Positions 1 through 5,307 of a stretch of 5,307 nucleotides of DNA are shown piece after piece. The position numbers were made by a program, and so were the translations under genes. The notes beneath the pieces are model-generated. The model saw only the letters and a list, made by a program, of their open reading frames with translations. It was not told the origin of the DNA and ran no database searches. The first letter of the stretch is position 1, and each line of letters starts with the position of its first letter. This stretch comes from an uncultured Flavobacteriales bacterium (GTDB lineage: Bacteria; Bacteroidota; Bacteroidia; Flavobacteriales; Crocinitomicaceae), in contig CAMLET010000260.1 of NCBI GenBank assembly GCA_946479125.1, forward strand, positions 1 through 5,307. The letters run 5' to 3'.

Positions 1-17
1 GTAAATCGTGTTTTAAA

Positions 18-54
18 CACATAGTCACCTAGTTTTTGCACATAGACACATAGT
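18..54. repeat. CACATAGT octamer direct repeats
   Basis: Four copies of an 8-nt unit occur as two adjacent pairs: CACATAGT (18-25) with CACCTAGT (26-33), then after the spacer TTTTG, CACATAGA (39-46) with CACATAGT (47-54). The block is non-coding on both strands as far as I can see, and lies beyond the 3' end of the leftward PAP2 gene. Its complement reappears at 109-143, so the two blocks form an inverted pair. Seen directly in the sequence; the function is unknown. It could be a degenerate intergenic repeat, a transcript-end structure, or one end of a small non-autonomous element cut by the window edge. Confidence 0.75.
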
Positions 55-58
55 TAAT

Positions 59-79
59 CTAATACCCAAATAGTATTAG
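59..79. repeat. Small perfect hairpin inside the repeat block
   Basis: CTAATAC (59-65) and GTATTAG (73-79) are perfect reverse complements around a 7-nt loop. This 7-bp stem is nested inside the larger inverted repeat 39-53/129-143, giving a two-level structure downstream of the PAP2 gene. It may help end or stabilise the leftward transcript, but the stem is AT-rich and lacks a following T-run on either strand. Confidence 0.5.
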
Positions 80-108
80 TGGCACGTTGTCCTTGATTTC
101 AATAAAAG

Positions 109-143
109 CTATGTTTTCTATGTTTCGGCTATGTATCTATGTG
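109..143. repeat. CTATGT repeats, inverted relative to 18-54
   Basis: CTATGT occurs four times, starting at 109, 118, 129 and 137. The last two copies (129-143) are the reverse complement of 39-53 with 14 of 15 positions matching, so the minus-strand transcript leaving the PAP2 gene (stop at 147-149) could fold into a 15-bp stem with one mismatch. The stem begins only four bases after the stop codon. This position suits a transcript-end structure, but no clean T-tract follows the outer arm, so I do not call it a standard intrinsic terminator. Confidence 0.65.
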
Positions 144-146
144 TTT

Positions 147-737
147 TTATTCAGCCAGAACCGGACGCTTCACCTTCATAAAGATCCTATAGAAAACATA
201 TCCCCAGGCCGCACCCCACAATCCTCCACAGGTAACATCAGACAAGTAATGTACACCAAGGTAAATTCGGCTGTAGCAAACCAAAAGTGCCGCAGTTAAA
301 AGAATCCAGATCATTTTAGGATAATACTTTCTCAACGACATTCCTGCAAATAGCGTAATGGCAAAAAAGTTTACGGCATGTGAAGAGATAAAACCATACG
401 GACCACCAACGTAGTATTGCCCATTTTTCTTCAGGTAAAAATGAAGTTGGTCCATGATCAATAAGTTGTGTGATGGTCGGGCACGCTGAACCGTATCTTT
501 AAACAGAAGTACTGAAGTTCTATCCGTAATGACAATCATTAGGGCTACCAATCCCAGAAAAATCAAGAGATTTCTCCATTGGTAAGCTTTCCAAACATGA
601 TGAAGGACAAAAATATAAAGCGGACTCCAAAATAAGGTATTCGAAATCAACCAGAATAATTCATCAAAGAAGGCATTATGTGTTCCGTTAATCGCAACAA
701 CAATATTCCTATCTATTGACTCAAGGTATTCAAACAT
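147..737 (-). CDS. PAP2-family membrane phosphatase
   Basis: This 196-residue integral membrane protein belongs to the type 2 phosphatidic acid phosphatase family, which removes phosphate from lipid phosphates or pyrophosphates by way of a phospho-histidine intermediate. All three signature motifs are visible: K-x6-RP at K80-P88, a variant of PSGH reading ISSH at 117-120, and SR-x5-H-x3-D at S156, R157, H163 and D167. Hydrophobic segments lie at roughly 33-50, 55-73, 118-134, 142-155 and 168-187, with a basic C-terminal tail. Substrate cannot be read from sequence; undecaprenyl pyrophosphate, phosphatidylglycerophosphate or a lipid A phosphate are candidates. The ATG at 737-735 lies inside the end of obg, overlapping it by 8 bp, which implies translational coupling and co-transcription. 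The stop is followed at once by repeat structures. Family assignment is firm, substrate unknown. Confidence 0.93.
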   Translation of the reverse strand: MFEYLESIDRNIVVAINGTHNAFFDELFWLISNTLFWSPLYIFVLHHVWKAYQWRNLLIFLGLVALMIVITDRTSVLLFKDTVQRARPSHNLLIMDQLHFYLKKNGQYYVGGPYGFISSHAVNFFAITLFAGMSLRKYYPKMIWILLTAALLVCYSRIYLGVHYLSDVTCGGLWGAAWGYVFYRIFMKVKRPVLAE

Positions 738-1722
738 GCGTTAATCTCGACCAGATAAGATCTTTCAATTCTAACAATCCTTGCTGAGCAACAGACGAAA
801 TGAAAATGTATGGAACATCTGGTAAATCCTTACGGATATCTGCTTTCAATTCGTCATCAAGCATATCACTTTTCGTAATCGCCAAAATGCGTTCTTTCAA
901 CAACAATTCCGGATTGTACTGCTTCAATTCGTTCAAAAGCAATTCGTATTCTGTTTTGATATCATCTGCATCTGCAGGAACCATAAACAACAAACACGAG
1001 TTACGCTCAATGTGGCGCAAAAAGCGAAGACCAAGTCCTTTTCCTTCGTGAGCACCTTCGATAATTCCCGGAATATCAGCCATCACGAATGAACGTAAAT
1101 CGCGGTACTCCACAATTCCTAAATTAGGGCGAAGTGTTGTAAACGGATAATCACCAATTTCAGGTTTTGCAGCTGATAATACAGAAAGTAAAGTGCTTTT
1201 TCCTGCATTTGGCTTACCAACCAAACCAACATCTGCAAGCACTTTCATTTCCAGAATCATCCAGGCTTCAATTCCTGGCTCACCCGGTTGTGCAAAGCGC
1301 GGTGTTTGGTTTGTCGACGACTTAAAGTGATCATTTCCTAAACCACCACGTCCACCCGGAACCAAGATCTTTTCTTCTCCGTCTTCAGTAATCTCGAAAA
1401 GCACTTCACCGGTTTCAGCATCTTTAGCAATCGTTCCCATTGGAACTTCGATGTACTTATCCTGACCTTGTTTTCCGGTTTGAAGACCACCAGCGCCATG
1501 AGAACCATGTCCAGCCTTTAAATGTTTACTATACTTCAGGTGAAGTAAAGTCCACATTTGCTTATTTCCGCGAACGATAATGTGTCCTCCACGACCACCA
1601 TCACCGCCATCAGGTCCACCTTGAGGAATGTATTTCTCTCTGCGAAAATGTGCAGAGCCACCTCCTCCGGTTCCGGAAGTACAGTTTATTTTTACGTAGT
1701 CAACAAAATTATCGGATGCCAT
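730..1722 (-). CDS. obg: Obg-family GTPase
   Basis: Obg (CgtA) is an essential GTP-binding protein that associates with the large ribosomal subunit and is linked to ribosome assembly and stress signalling. From the ATG at 1722 the product has 330 residues. The glycine-rich Obg fold fills about 1-160 ([12 protein letters not shown] at 35-46). The G domain follows, with G1 GKPNAGKS at 169-176, the switch I threonines T195/T196, G3 DIPG at 216-219, G4 TKSD at 283-286 and G5 SSVA at 309-312. It ends soon after G5, so the C-terminal extension of the E. coli and B. subtilis proteins is absent, which I recall as normal for Bacteroidota. A TTG at 1740 in the same frame would add six residues; I prefer ATG because [10 protein letters not shown] starts where the family's conserved N-terminus begins. 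It overlaps the PAP2 gene and follows adk after a structured spacer. Confidence 0.97.
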   Translation of the reverse strand: MASDNFVDYVKINCTSGTGGGGSAHFRREKYIPQGGPDGGDGGRGGHIIVRGNKQMWTLLHLKYSKHLKAGHGSHGAGGLQTGKQGQDKYIEVPMGTIAKDAETGEVLFEITEDGEEKILVPGGRGGLGNDHFKSSTNQTPRFAQPGEPGIEAWMILEMKVLADVGLVGKPNAGKSTLLSVLSAAKPEIGDYPFTTLRPNLGIVEYRDLRSFVMADIPGIIEGAHEGKGLGLRFLRHIERNSCLLFMVPADADDIKTEYELLLNELKQYNPELLLKERILAITKSDMLDDELKADIRKDLPDVPYIFISSVAQQGLLELKDLIWSRLTHV

Positions 1723-1733
1723 ATTATGGATGT

Positions 1734-1754
1734 TAGACAATAAACTAAAGACCG
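1734..1754 (-). repeat. Degenerate heptamer units upstream of obg
   Basis: On the minus strand, directly before the obg ATG, the heptamers CGGTCTT, TAGTTTA and TTGTCTA follow one another, keeping GTC, GTT, GTC at exact 7-nt spacing (plus-strand complements at 1750, 1743 and 1736). They resemble the units of the three longer tracts in this window, though with only three units chance similarity is possible. The last unit overlaps the alternative TTG start codon of obg. Confidence 0.4.
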
Positions 1755-1769
1755 CTTCGCTAAAAGACG

Positions 1770-1800
1770 AGACTCATACCTTTTAAGGTAAATTGAGTCT
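1770..1800 (-). terminator. Hairpin between adk and obg, possible terminator or attenuator
   Basis: AGACTCA (1770-1776) pairs with TGAGTCT (1794-1800), and inside it TACCT (1777-1781) pairs with AGGTA (1786-1790) around a 4-nt loop, with a 3-nt bulge at 1791-1793. That gives a 12-bp stem 27 bp past the adk stop. On the minus strand the sequence after the stem is CGTCTTTTA, a weak T-run; the plus strand also shows TTTT after the stem. It may partly terminate adk transcription before obg, or act as a processing or attenuation site. The outer stem is built from a heptamer-repeat unit and an inverted copy of it. Confidence 0.4.
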
Positions 1801-1829
1801 TTTGTCCTTTGTCTATCGTCCTTTGTCTT
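1795..1829 (+). repeat. Heptamer GTC tract C, abutting adk stop
   Basis: Five consecutive heptamers, GAGTCTT, TTGTCCT, TTGTCTA, TCGTCCT and TTGTCTT, place GTC at 1797, 1804, 1811, 1818 and 1825, exactly 7 nt apart. The tract is preceded by TAAATT, as is tract A. Its final unit overlaps two bases of the adk stop codon (1828-1830). The units are too divergent for a young slippage product, yet the spacing is perfect. The function is unknown. Confidence 0.8.
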
Positions 1830-2397
1830 ATTTATTAATTGCTTCAAACAAGCGCTGTGTAATCTCGTCGATCGATCCTACCCCGTTTACGCCTGTGTAT
1901 TTATTTTGTGCCGAGTAAAATTCTTTTACTGGCGCAGTTTCTCTATTGTAAACGTCGATGCGGTTTTGAATAATTTCCGGGTTAGCATCATCTGGTCGAC
2001 CACTAACTTCCGCTCTATTCTTCAAACGCACGCGTAATTCTTCTTCTTGCACTTCTAAACCTAACATCAACGAAATAGAAGTTCCAATGCTTTCTAAAAA
2101 AGCATCTAAAGCTTTTGCCTGCTCATTCGTACGTGGAAAACCATCGAAAATGAAACCTTTCGCGTTCTCTGCTTTCAACACTTCCGATTTCAACATATTG
2201 ATAGTCACCTCATCTGGAACGAGATTCCCTTTATCCATATAGCTTTTAGCCAACAAACCAAGTTCTGTTTCACCCTTAATGTTTGCACGGAAAATGTCGC
2301 CGGTAGATAAATGTACCAATCCATATTTTTCAATAAGACGCTCAGATTGAGTTCCTTTACCTGCTCCTGGAGGTCCGAATAATACGATGTTCAACAT
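1828..2397 (-). CDS. adk: Adenylate kinase
   Basis: Adenylate kinase interconverts ATP + AMP and two ADP in the cytoplasm and sets the adenylate energy balance. The 189-residue product carries the P-loop GPPGAGKGT at 8-16, the AMP-binding segment STGD at 31-34 followed by R37, DGFPRT at 85-90, and LID-region arginines R128, R134 and R146 with RPDD at 134-137. The LID is the short form: the loop has no four-cysteine zinc site. Length matches short bacterial adenylate kinases. The ATG at 2397 places the P-loop at the usual distance from the N-terminus. It starts 10 bp after the hpt stop, so the two are almost certainly one transcript joining purine salvage to AMP phosphorylation. A hairpin and a heptamer tract lie directly past its stop. 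Confidence 0.98.
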   Translation of the reverse strand: MLNIVLFGPPGAGKGTQSERLIEKYGLVHLSTGDIFRANIKGETELGLLAKSYMDKGNLVPDEVTINMLKSEVLKAENAKGFIFDGFPRTNEQAKALDAFLESIGTSISLMLGLEVQEEELRVRLKNRAEVSGRPDDANPEIIQNRIDVYNRETAPVKEFYSAQNKYTGVNGVGSIDEITQRLFEAINK

Positions 2398-2407
2398 AGC
2401 TTTTCTT

Positions 2408-2938
2408 TTAATCTTTCAATTGATAGATATCCTCAGTATTTCTACCGTGTTCGTTATAATCCAATCCGTATCCTACCACGAATTTATTTGGAATAGAAAA
2501 CCCAACGTACTTAGGTTCATGTTTGCCTTTAAACGCTTCAGGTTTATACAATAAAGAAACAATTTCAATACTTGCCGGTTCTTCCGATTCCAGCAATGTA
2601 AATACTTTATTCATTGTAATTCCCGTGTCTACAATATCTTCAATCAAAACAACATGTTTTCCGCTGATAGAAGTATTTAAACCAATTACTTCATCTACCC
2701 GACCAGTTGTGTTAGTACCATGATAACTACTCACTTTAATAAAGGAGATTTCGCACGGTAAACCCACACTTTTCATTAGATCAGAAGCAAACATGAATGA
2801 ACCATTCAAGATGGCGATAAACACCACTTCCTTTCCGGTATAATCTGCTGTGATCTGTTTGCCTAAAGACTTGATCTCAGATTGAATCTCGTCTTTACCA
2901 ATGAAAATCTCAAATGTTTTGTCGTGTATTTGAAGCAC
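2408..2938 (-). CDS. hpt: Hypoxanthine phosphoribosyltransferase
   Basis: This enzyme joins hypoxanthine (and usually guanine) to PRPP to give IMP or GMP, the main purine salvage step. The 176-residue product has the type I phosphoribosyltransferase PRPP loop VLIEDIVDTGIT at 97-108 (acidic pair E100/D101), the pyrophosphate-loop segment LNGS at 44-47, the flexible-loop serine-tyrosine pair S70-Y71, and the base-binding region K152-F-V-V with D160 near the C-terminus. The start codon is GTG at 2938; the frame is open upstream with no ATG, and MLQIHDK is where family members normally begin. It heads the leftward operon and is divergent from purK. I see no riboswitch in the 214 bp upstream. Base preference between hypoxanthine and guanine cannot be judged. 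Confidence 0.97.
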   Translation of the reverse strand: MLQIHDKTFEIFIGKDEIQSEIKSLGKQITADYTGKEVVFIAILNGSFMFASDLMKSVGLPCEISFIKVSSYHGTNTTGRVDEVIGLNTSISGKHVVLIEDIVDTGITMNKVFTLLESEEPASIEIVSLLYKPEAFKGKHEPKYVGFSIPNKFVVGYGLDYNEHGRNTEDIYQLKD

Positions 2939-2958
2939 TTGCTCGCGTAATTTGTGTG

Positions 2959-2966
2959 CGAAATTA
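2959..2966 (-). promoter_or_regulatory. Candidate -7 element for hpt operon
   Basis: On the minus strand this reads TAATTTCG, one mismatch from the Bacteroidota -7 consensus TAnnTTTG, and lies 20 nt before the hpt GTG. No TTG -33 element is found 17-23 nt further upstream; that area holds TTTC and the edge of heptamer tract A instead. Weak prediction. Confidence 0.35.
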
Positions 2967-2987
2967 AGATTTTTCGAGGAGAATTGA

Positions 2988-3022
2988 AAGACGTCGGACC
3001 AAAGACCAAAGACAAAAGACTT
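2988..3022 (-). repeat. Heptamer GTC tract A, upstream of hpt
   Basis: Read on the minus strand the five heptamers are AAGTCTT, TTGTCTT, TGGTCTT, TGGTCCG and ACGTCTT; the plus-strand GAC complements start at 3018, 3011, 3004, 2997 and 2990. The tract points toward hpt and ends 49 nt before its start codon. Like tract C it is preceded by TAAATT (plus-strand complement at 3023-3028) and opens with the shared 11-mer AGTCTTTTGTC, so the two probably share origin. Confidence 0.8.
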
Positions 3023-3100
3023 AATTTAGTTAAAAAAGTGGCATTTATTTTCTTTACGACTATTCAAAGAGAACACCTGTTTTCAAGCTTCAGCACGAAC

Positions 3101-3135
3101 AAGTCTCAAGTCTTTTGTCTCGAGTCTTCAGTCTA
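3101..3135 (+). repeat. Heptamer GTC tract B, upstream of purK
   Basis: The heptamers AAGTCTC, AAGTCTT, TTGTCTC, GAGTCTT and CAGTCTA place GTC at 3103, 3110, 3117, 3124 and 3131. The 7-nt phase continues through TTTTCTA and TTTTTGC into the purK -7 element. The tract therefore occupies the -33 region of the predicted purK promoter. Positions 3108-3120 are an exact 13-nt inverted copy of 3010-3022 in tract A. Confidence 0.8.
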
Positions 3136-3148
3136 TTTTCTATTTTTG
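3115..3148 (+). promoter_or_regulatory. Predicted purK promoter
   Basis: TATTTTTG at 3141-3148 is a perfect match to the Bacteroidota -7 consensus TAnnTTTG. The -33 element would be TTG at 3115-3117, 23 nt upstream, at the long end of the accepted 17-23 nt spacing; this TTG is part of a heptamer unit. The -7 box ends 4 nt before the purK ATG at 3153, so transcription would begin at or very near the start codon, giving a leaderless or very short-leader mRNA. Confidence 0.6.
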
Positions 3149-3152
3149 CATC

Positions 3153-4298
3153 ATGAAAAAGCAATGGATCGGTAAACAATTCAAAATTGGAATGCTTGGT
3201 GGCGGGCAACTTGGACGTATGTTCATTCAGGAAGCGATGAATTATGATGTTCATGTTCACTGCCTTGATCCGGATGAAAATGCACCGTGTAAAAACCTTG
3301 CTAGTTCATTTACTCATGGAAGTTTAACCGACTATCAAACTGTTGTTGATTTTGGAAAAAACAAAGACCTAGTTTCCATTGAAATTGAACACGTGAATGT
3401 GCAGGCTTTAGAAGAATTAGAAAGAAACGGTGTGAAGGTTTTTCCTCAGCCACGTGTACTTTCAATTGTTCAGGATAAAGGTTTACAAAAGCAGTTTTAT
3501 GCTGAAAAAGGTCTGCCAACTTCCGCTTTTACTTTAGTCAACAACAAAGCTGAATTGTTAGCTGATCATCCTGAGTTTCCATTCGTTTTAAAGTTGAGAA
3601 AAGGTGGTTACGATGGAAAAGGTGTTCAAATCATCAAAAATCAGAATGATCTGGAAAATGCTTTTGACGCGCCATGCATCATAGAAACAATGGTTCCGTT
3701 TACGAAGGAATTGTCGGTTATTGTGGCTCGAAATGAAGATAAAGAAACCGTGGTTTATCCAACTGTAGAATGTGAATTCAGTGAAACGGCAAACTTGGTT
3801 GAATTTTTATTTGCACCTGCTGATATTGACTTAGCAATTGAAGAAAAAGCAAGGGCATTGGCTTTACAAGTGATCAACGAGTTGGATATGGTTGGAATTT
3901 TGGCTGTTGAGCTGTTTTTAACTGCTGACAATGAAATTCTGATCAACGAAATTGCCCCTCGTCCACACAATTCTGGCCATCATACTATTGAGTGTAACTA
4001 TACTTCTCAATTTGAGCAACACTTGAGAAGTATTGTAAATGCACCACTTGGTTCTGCGGATATTATTTTCCCTGGTGTAATGATCAATCTACTGGGAGAA
4101 GAGGGCTTTGAAGGTCCGGCAAAATATTCAGGAATTGAAGGCGTAATGCGTAAACCCGGAGTTGCCATTCATTTATACGGAAAAGAAAATACAAAACCAT
4201 TCCGTAAAATGGGACATGTTACTATATACGGTCCGAACCTGGAAAACTGCAAAGTAACTGGAAGACAGGTTGCTGAAGACTTGAAAGTGGTAAGCTAA
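3153..4298 (+). CDS. purK: N5-carboxyaminoimidazole ribonucleotide synthase
   Basis: PurK uses ATP and bicarbonate to convert AIR to N5-CAIR in de novo purine synthesis; PurE then makes CAIR. The 381-residue product is an ATP-grasp enzyme of normal length. Visible are the N-terminal glycine-rich loop GGGQLGRM at 16-23, SIEIEHV at 75-81, the ATP-grasp loop KLRKGGYDGKGV at 147-158, the metal- and ATP-binding NEIAPRPHNSGHHT at 265-278, and the C-terminal KMGHVT at 352-357. The ATG at 3153 lies right after a strong -7 box, and the glycine-rich loop then falls at the usual place. It is divergent from hpt, pairing de novo synthesis with salvage. purE is not directly downstream; an unrelated regulator gene follows after 64 bp, so purE must lie outside this window. 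Confidence 0.97.
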   Translation: MKKQWIGKQFKIGMLGGGQLGRMFIQEAMNYDVHVHCLDPDENAPCKNLASSFTHGSLTDYQTVVDFGKNKDLVSIEIEHVNVQALEELERNGVKVFPQPRVLSIVQDKGLQKQFYAEKGLPTSAFTLVNNKAELLADHPEFPFVLKLRKGGYDGKGVQIIKNQNDLENAFDAPCIIETMVPFTKELSVIVARNEDKETVVYPTVECEFSETANLVEFLFAPADIDLAIEEKARALALQVINELDMVGILAVELFLTADNEILINEIAPRPHNSGHHTIECNYTSQFEQHLRSIVNAPLGSADIIFPGVMINLLGEEGFEGPAKYSGIEGVMRKPGVAIHLYGKENTKPFRKMGHVTIYGPNLENCKVTGRQVAEDLKVVS

Positions 4299-4313
4299 AT
4301 CCGTTTAGGACAA

Positions 4314-4343
4314 GAAGCAAAATCATTAGAATTTTGTAACTTC
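4314..4343 (+). terminator. Weak hairpin after purK
   Basis: GAAG plus CAAAAT (4314-4323) can pair with ATTTTG (4331-4336) and CTTC (4340-4343) around a 7-nt loop, with TAA bulged out. It lies 15 bp past the purK stop in the 64-bp gap before the next gene. The stem is AT-rich and no T-tract follows, so termination is doubtful. TAACTTCG at 4337-4344, one mismatch from a -7 box, could instead mark a promoter for the downstream gene, but no -33 partner is evident. Confidence 0.2.
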
Positions 4344-4362
4344 GAATCCTTAACGCTACTTT

Positions 4363-5307
4363 GTGAGATCTTCGCACTTCTTATTACTGACGTTTTTTCT
4401 TTTCTCACTCCAATCCTTTGGACAACTTCATACGTTCAAAAAGTATAATCACAGAAACGGATTAAGTTCAGAATCTACACTTTCCACAGCACAAGACGAT
4501 AAAGGATATATTTGGATTGGAACAGATGGTGCCGGACTCATGCAGTTCAATGGACATAGTTTCTACGAAATTGGAAATTATACCTCATCAAACGCCATTC
4601 ACGTTTCTCACATTTACCCGATCGATCACAATCATATCTATTTTGCCAGTTTATTCGATGGTGTTTACGAATTAAAAAACAATCAGTACAGATACATTTA
4701 CAAGCCAATATCGGTTGGAGATGTTCGAGGAATGTCTCTGGTAGAATCTAATCTCACCATTATTTCCGATTACGAAATTCAACTGATTTCGGCTAAAGGA
4801 AAACTACTTAAATCGGTGGAAAGCAAAACCCACGATTTCCGGTTAAAACAATTGATAAAAGTACCCAATGCTGTTATCTATCTAACCAACCAAGGAAATT
4901 TTGCTGTAACTAAAAGCAAGATCTTCAAACTTTCAGATTGGCTAAAAAAATTCAGCATTCCGGAAAACATTGACTTTGCCACTTTCCATAAAAACAGACT
5001 TAAACTTTTTCATGGCAAGGGGAAATATTACACTGAAATCTCTATTTCTTCTTTTGGAGCTCCACTCAAATCCACCACTGGAATTGTTACATCTGGCAAA
5101 ACCTTTACTTCGGAAATAGATTTAGTTGCCGTTAAAGATGGTAATGCCTTTTTTCACACGGTAGAAGGCGAGCTGTTCACTTTTGAAAAAAACAGCTACA
5201 AACACGTTTTCAATAACAGCAGCGAAGACCTGAAAGAAATTGATGCCGTTTACATTGATGCCGATAATTCGTTCTGGATCAATTATACAGGTGGCGTTAT
5301 TAAAATA
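4363..5307 (+). CDS. Secreted two-component regulator propeller protein, partial
   Basis: This reading frame is open from a GTG at 4363 to the window edge, 315 codons, 3' end missing. Residues 1-20 form a signal peptide: basic MRSSH, a hydrophobic core rich in L and F at 7-16, and a likely cleavage after SFG. A regulator-propeller repeat follows, with NGLSSESTLS then DDKGYIWIGTDGAGLMQFNG (45-64), and another at 299-315 (DADNSFWINYTGGVIKI). The blades between are divergent. In Bacteroidota such periplasmic propellers usually form the sensor half of membrane histidine kinases, hybrid two-component systems or LytTR/LuxR-type regulators; which applies here is cut off. GTG is chosen because an in-frame stop lies at 4351-4353, no ATG occurs before residue 60, and only this start keeps the signal peptide. 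Its ligand is unknown. It may be independent of purK. Confidence 0.85.
   Translation, partial: MRSSHFLLLTFFLFSLQSFGQLHTFKKYNHRNGLSSESTLSTAQDDKGYIWIGTDGAGLMQFNGHSFYEIGNYTSSNAIHVSHIYPIDHNHIYFASLFDGVYELKNNQYRYIYKPISVGDVRGMSLVESNLTIISDYEIQLISAKGKLLKSVESKTHDFRLKQLIKVPNAVIYLTNQGNFAVTKSKIFKLSDWLKKFSIPENIDFATFHKNRLKLFHGKGKYYTEISISSFGAPLKSTTGIVTSGKTFTSEIDLVAVKDGNAFFHTVEGELFTFEKNSYKHVFNNSSEDLKEIDAVYIDADNSFWINYTGGVIKI

Noticed and set aside
18..143. The inverted repeats as the ends of an insertion sequence
   Set aside because: The interval between the arms is under 80 bp with no transposase, and no target-site duplication can be seen; a small non-autonomous element is not excluded but is unsupported.
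87..299. A 70-codon plus-strand frame at the left edge
   Set aside because: It covers the CTATGT repeats and then lies antisense to the PAP2 gene, whose catalytic motifs show that the minus strand is the coding one.
1558..1743. A 61-codon plus-strand frame antisense to the 5' end of obg
   Set aside because: It lies opposite the glycine-rich Obg domain and merely reflects that region's codon pattern; no independent start signal or domain is visible.
1795..3135. The heptamer tracts as a CRISPR array
   Set aside because: The units are 7 nt and contiguous, without longer conserved repeats or unique spacers, and no cas genes are present.
2939..3152. A purine riboswitch in the hpt-purK region
   Set aside because: I found no purine-riboswitch core or set of paired elements, and the predicted purK transcript starts at or next to its ATG, leaving no leader for one.
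2954..3175. A 73-codon plus-strand frame starting at GTG across the hpt-purK intergenic region
   Set aside because: It consists largely of the two heptamer tracts and runs 23 bp into purK in another frame. Its translation has no recognisable domain, and it has no start context of its own.

Overview
The window looks like a chromosomal housekeeping segment of a low-GC member of the Bacteroidota, most likely Flavobacteriales; I cannot place it to genus. Three things point there: the Obg GTPase is short, about 330 residues, with no C-terminal extension; there are no clear Shine-Dalgarno sequences, but a TAnnTTTG-type -7 box lies directly before purK; and a secreted two-component-regulator propeller protein begins at the right edge.

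Layout. Positions 1-146 are a short repeat-rich non-coding stretch with CACATAG/CTATGTG units and nested inverted repeats, just past the end of the leftmost gene. Four genes follow on the minus strand and read leftward in the order hpt (2938-2408), adk (2397-1828), obg (1722-730) and a PAP2-family membrane phosphatase (737-147). hpt and adk are 10 bp apart, obg and the PAP2 gene overlap by 8 bp, and adk and obg are separated by a hairpin and a heptamer repeat. A 214-bp divergent intergenic region separates hpt from purK (3153-4298, plus strand). Downstream of purK, a gene with a GTG start at 4363 encodes a signal peptide and the first part of a regulator beta-propeller, and runs off the window end.

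Function. purK (de novo purine synthesis), hpt (purine salvage) and adk (AMP/ADP balance) form a purine nucleotide neighbourhood. Obg, a GTP-binding ribosome-associated protein, shares the leftward operon. The PAP2 protein is probably a lipid phosphatase translationally coupled to obg.

The most unusual signal is non-coding. Three 35-bp tracts each contain five GTC trinucleotides at exact 7-nt spacing (1795-1829, 2988-3022 on the minus strand, 3101-3135). All three share the 11-mer AGTCTTTTGTC. One abuts the adk stop codon; the other two lie in opposite orientation between the divergent genes, each reading toward its nearer gene. I see no evidence of a new defence or mobile system. The protein-coding content is ordinary, and the repeats are the part worth a second look.
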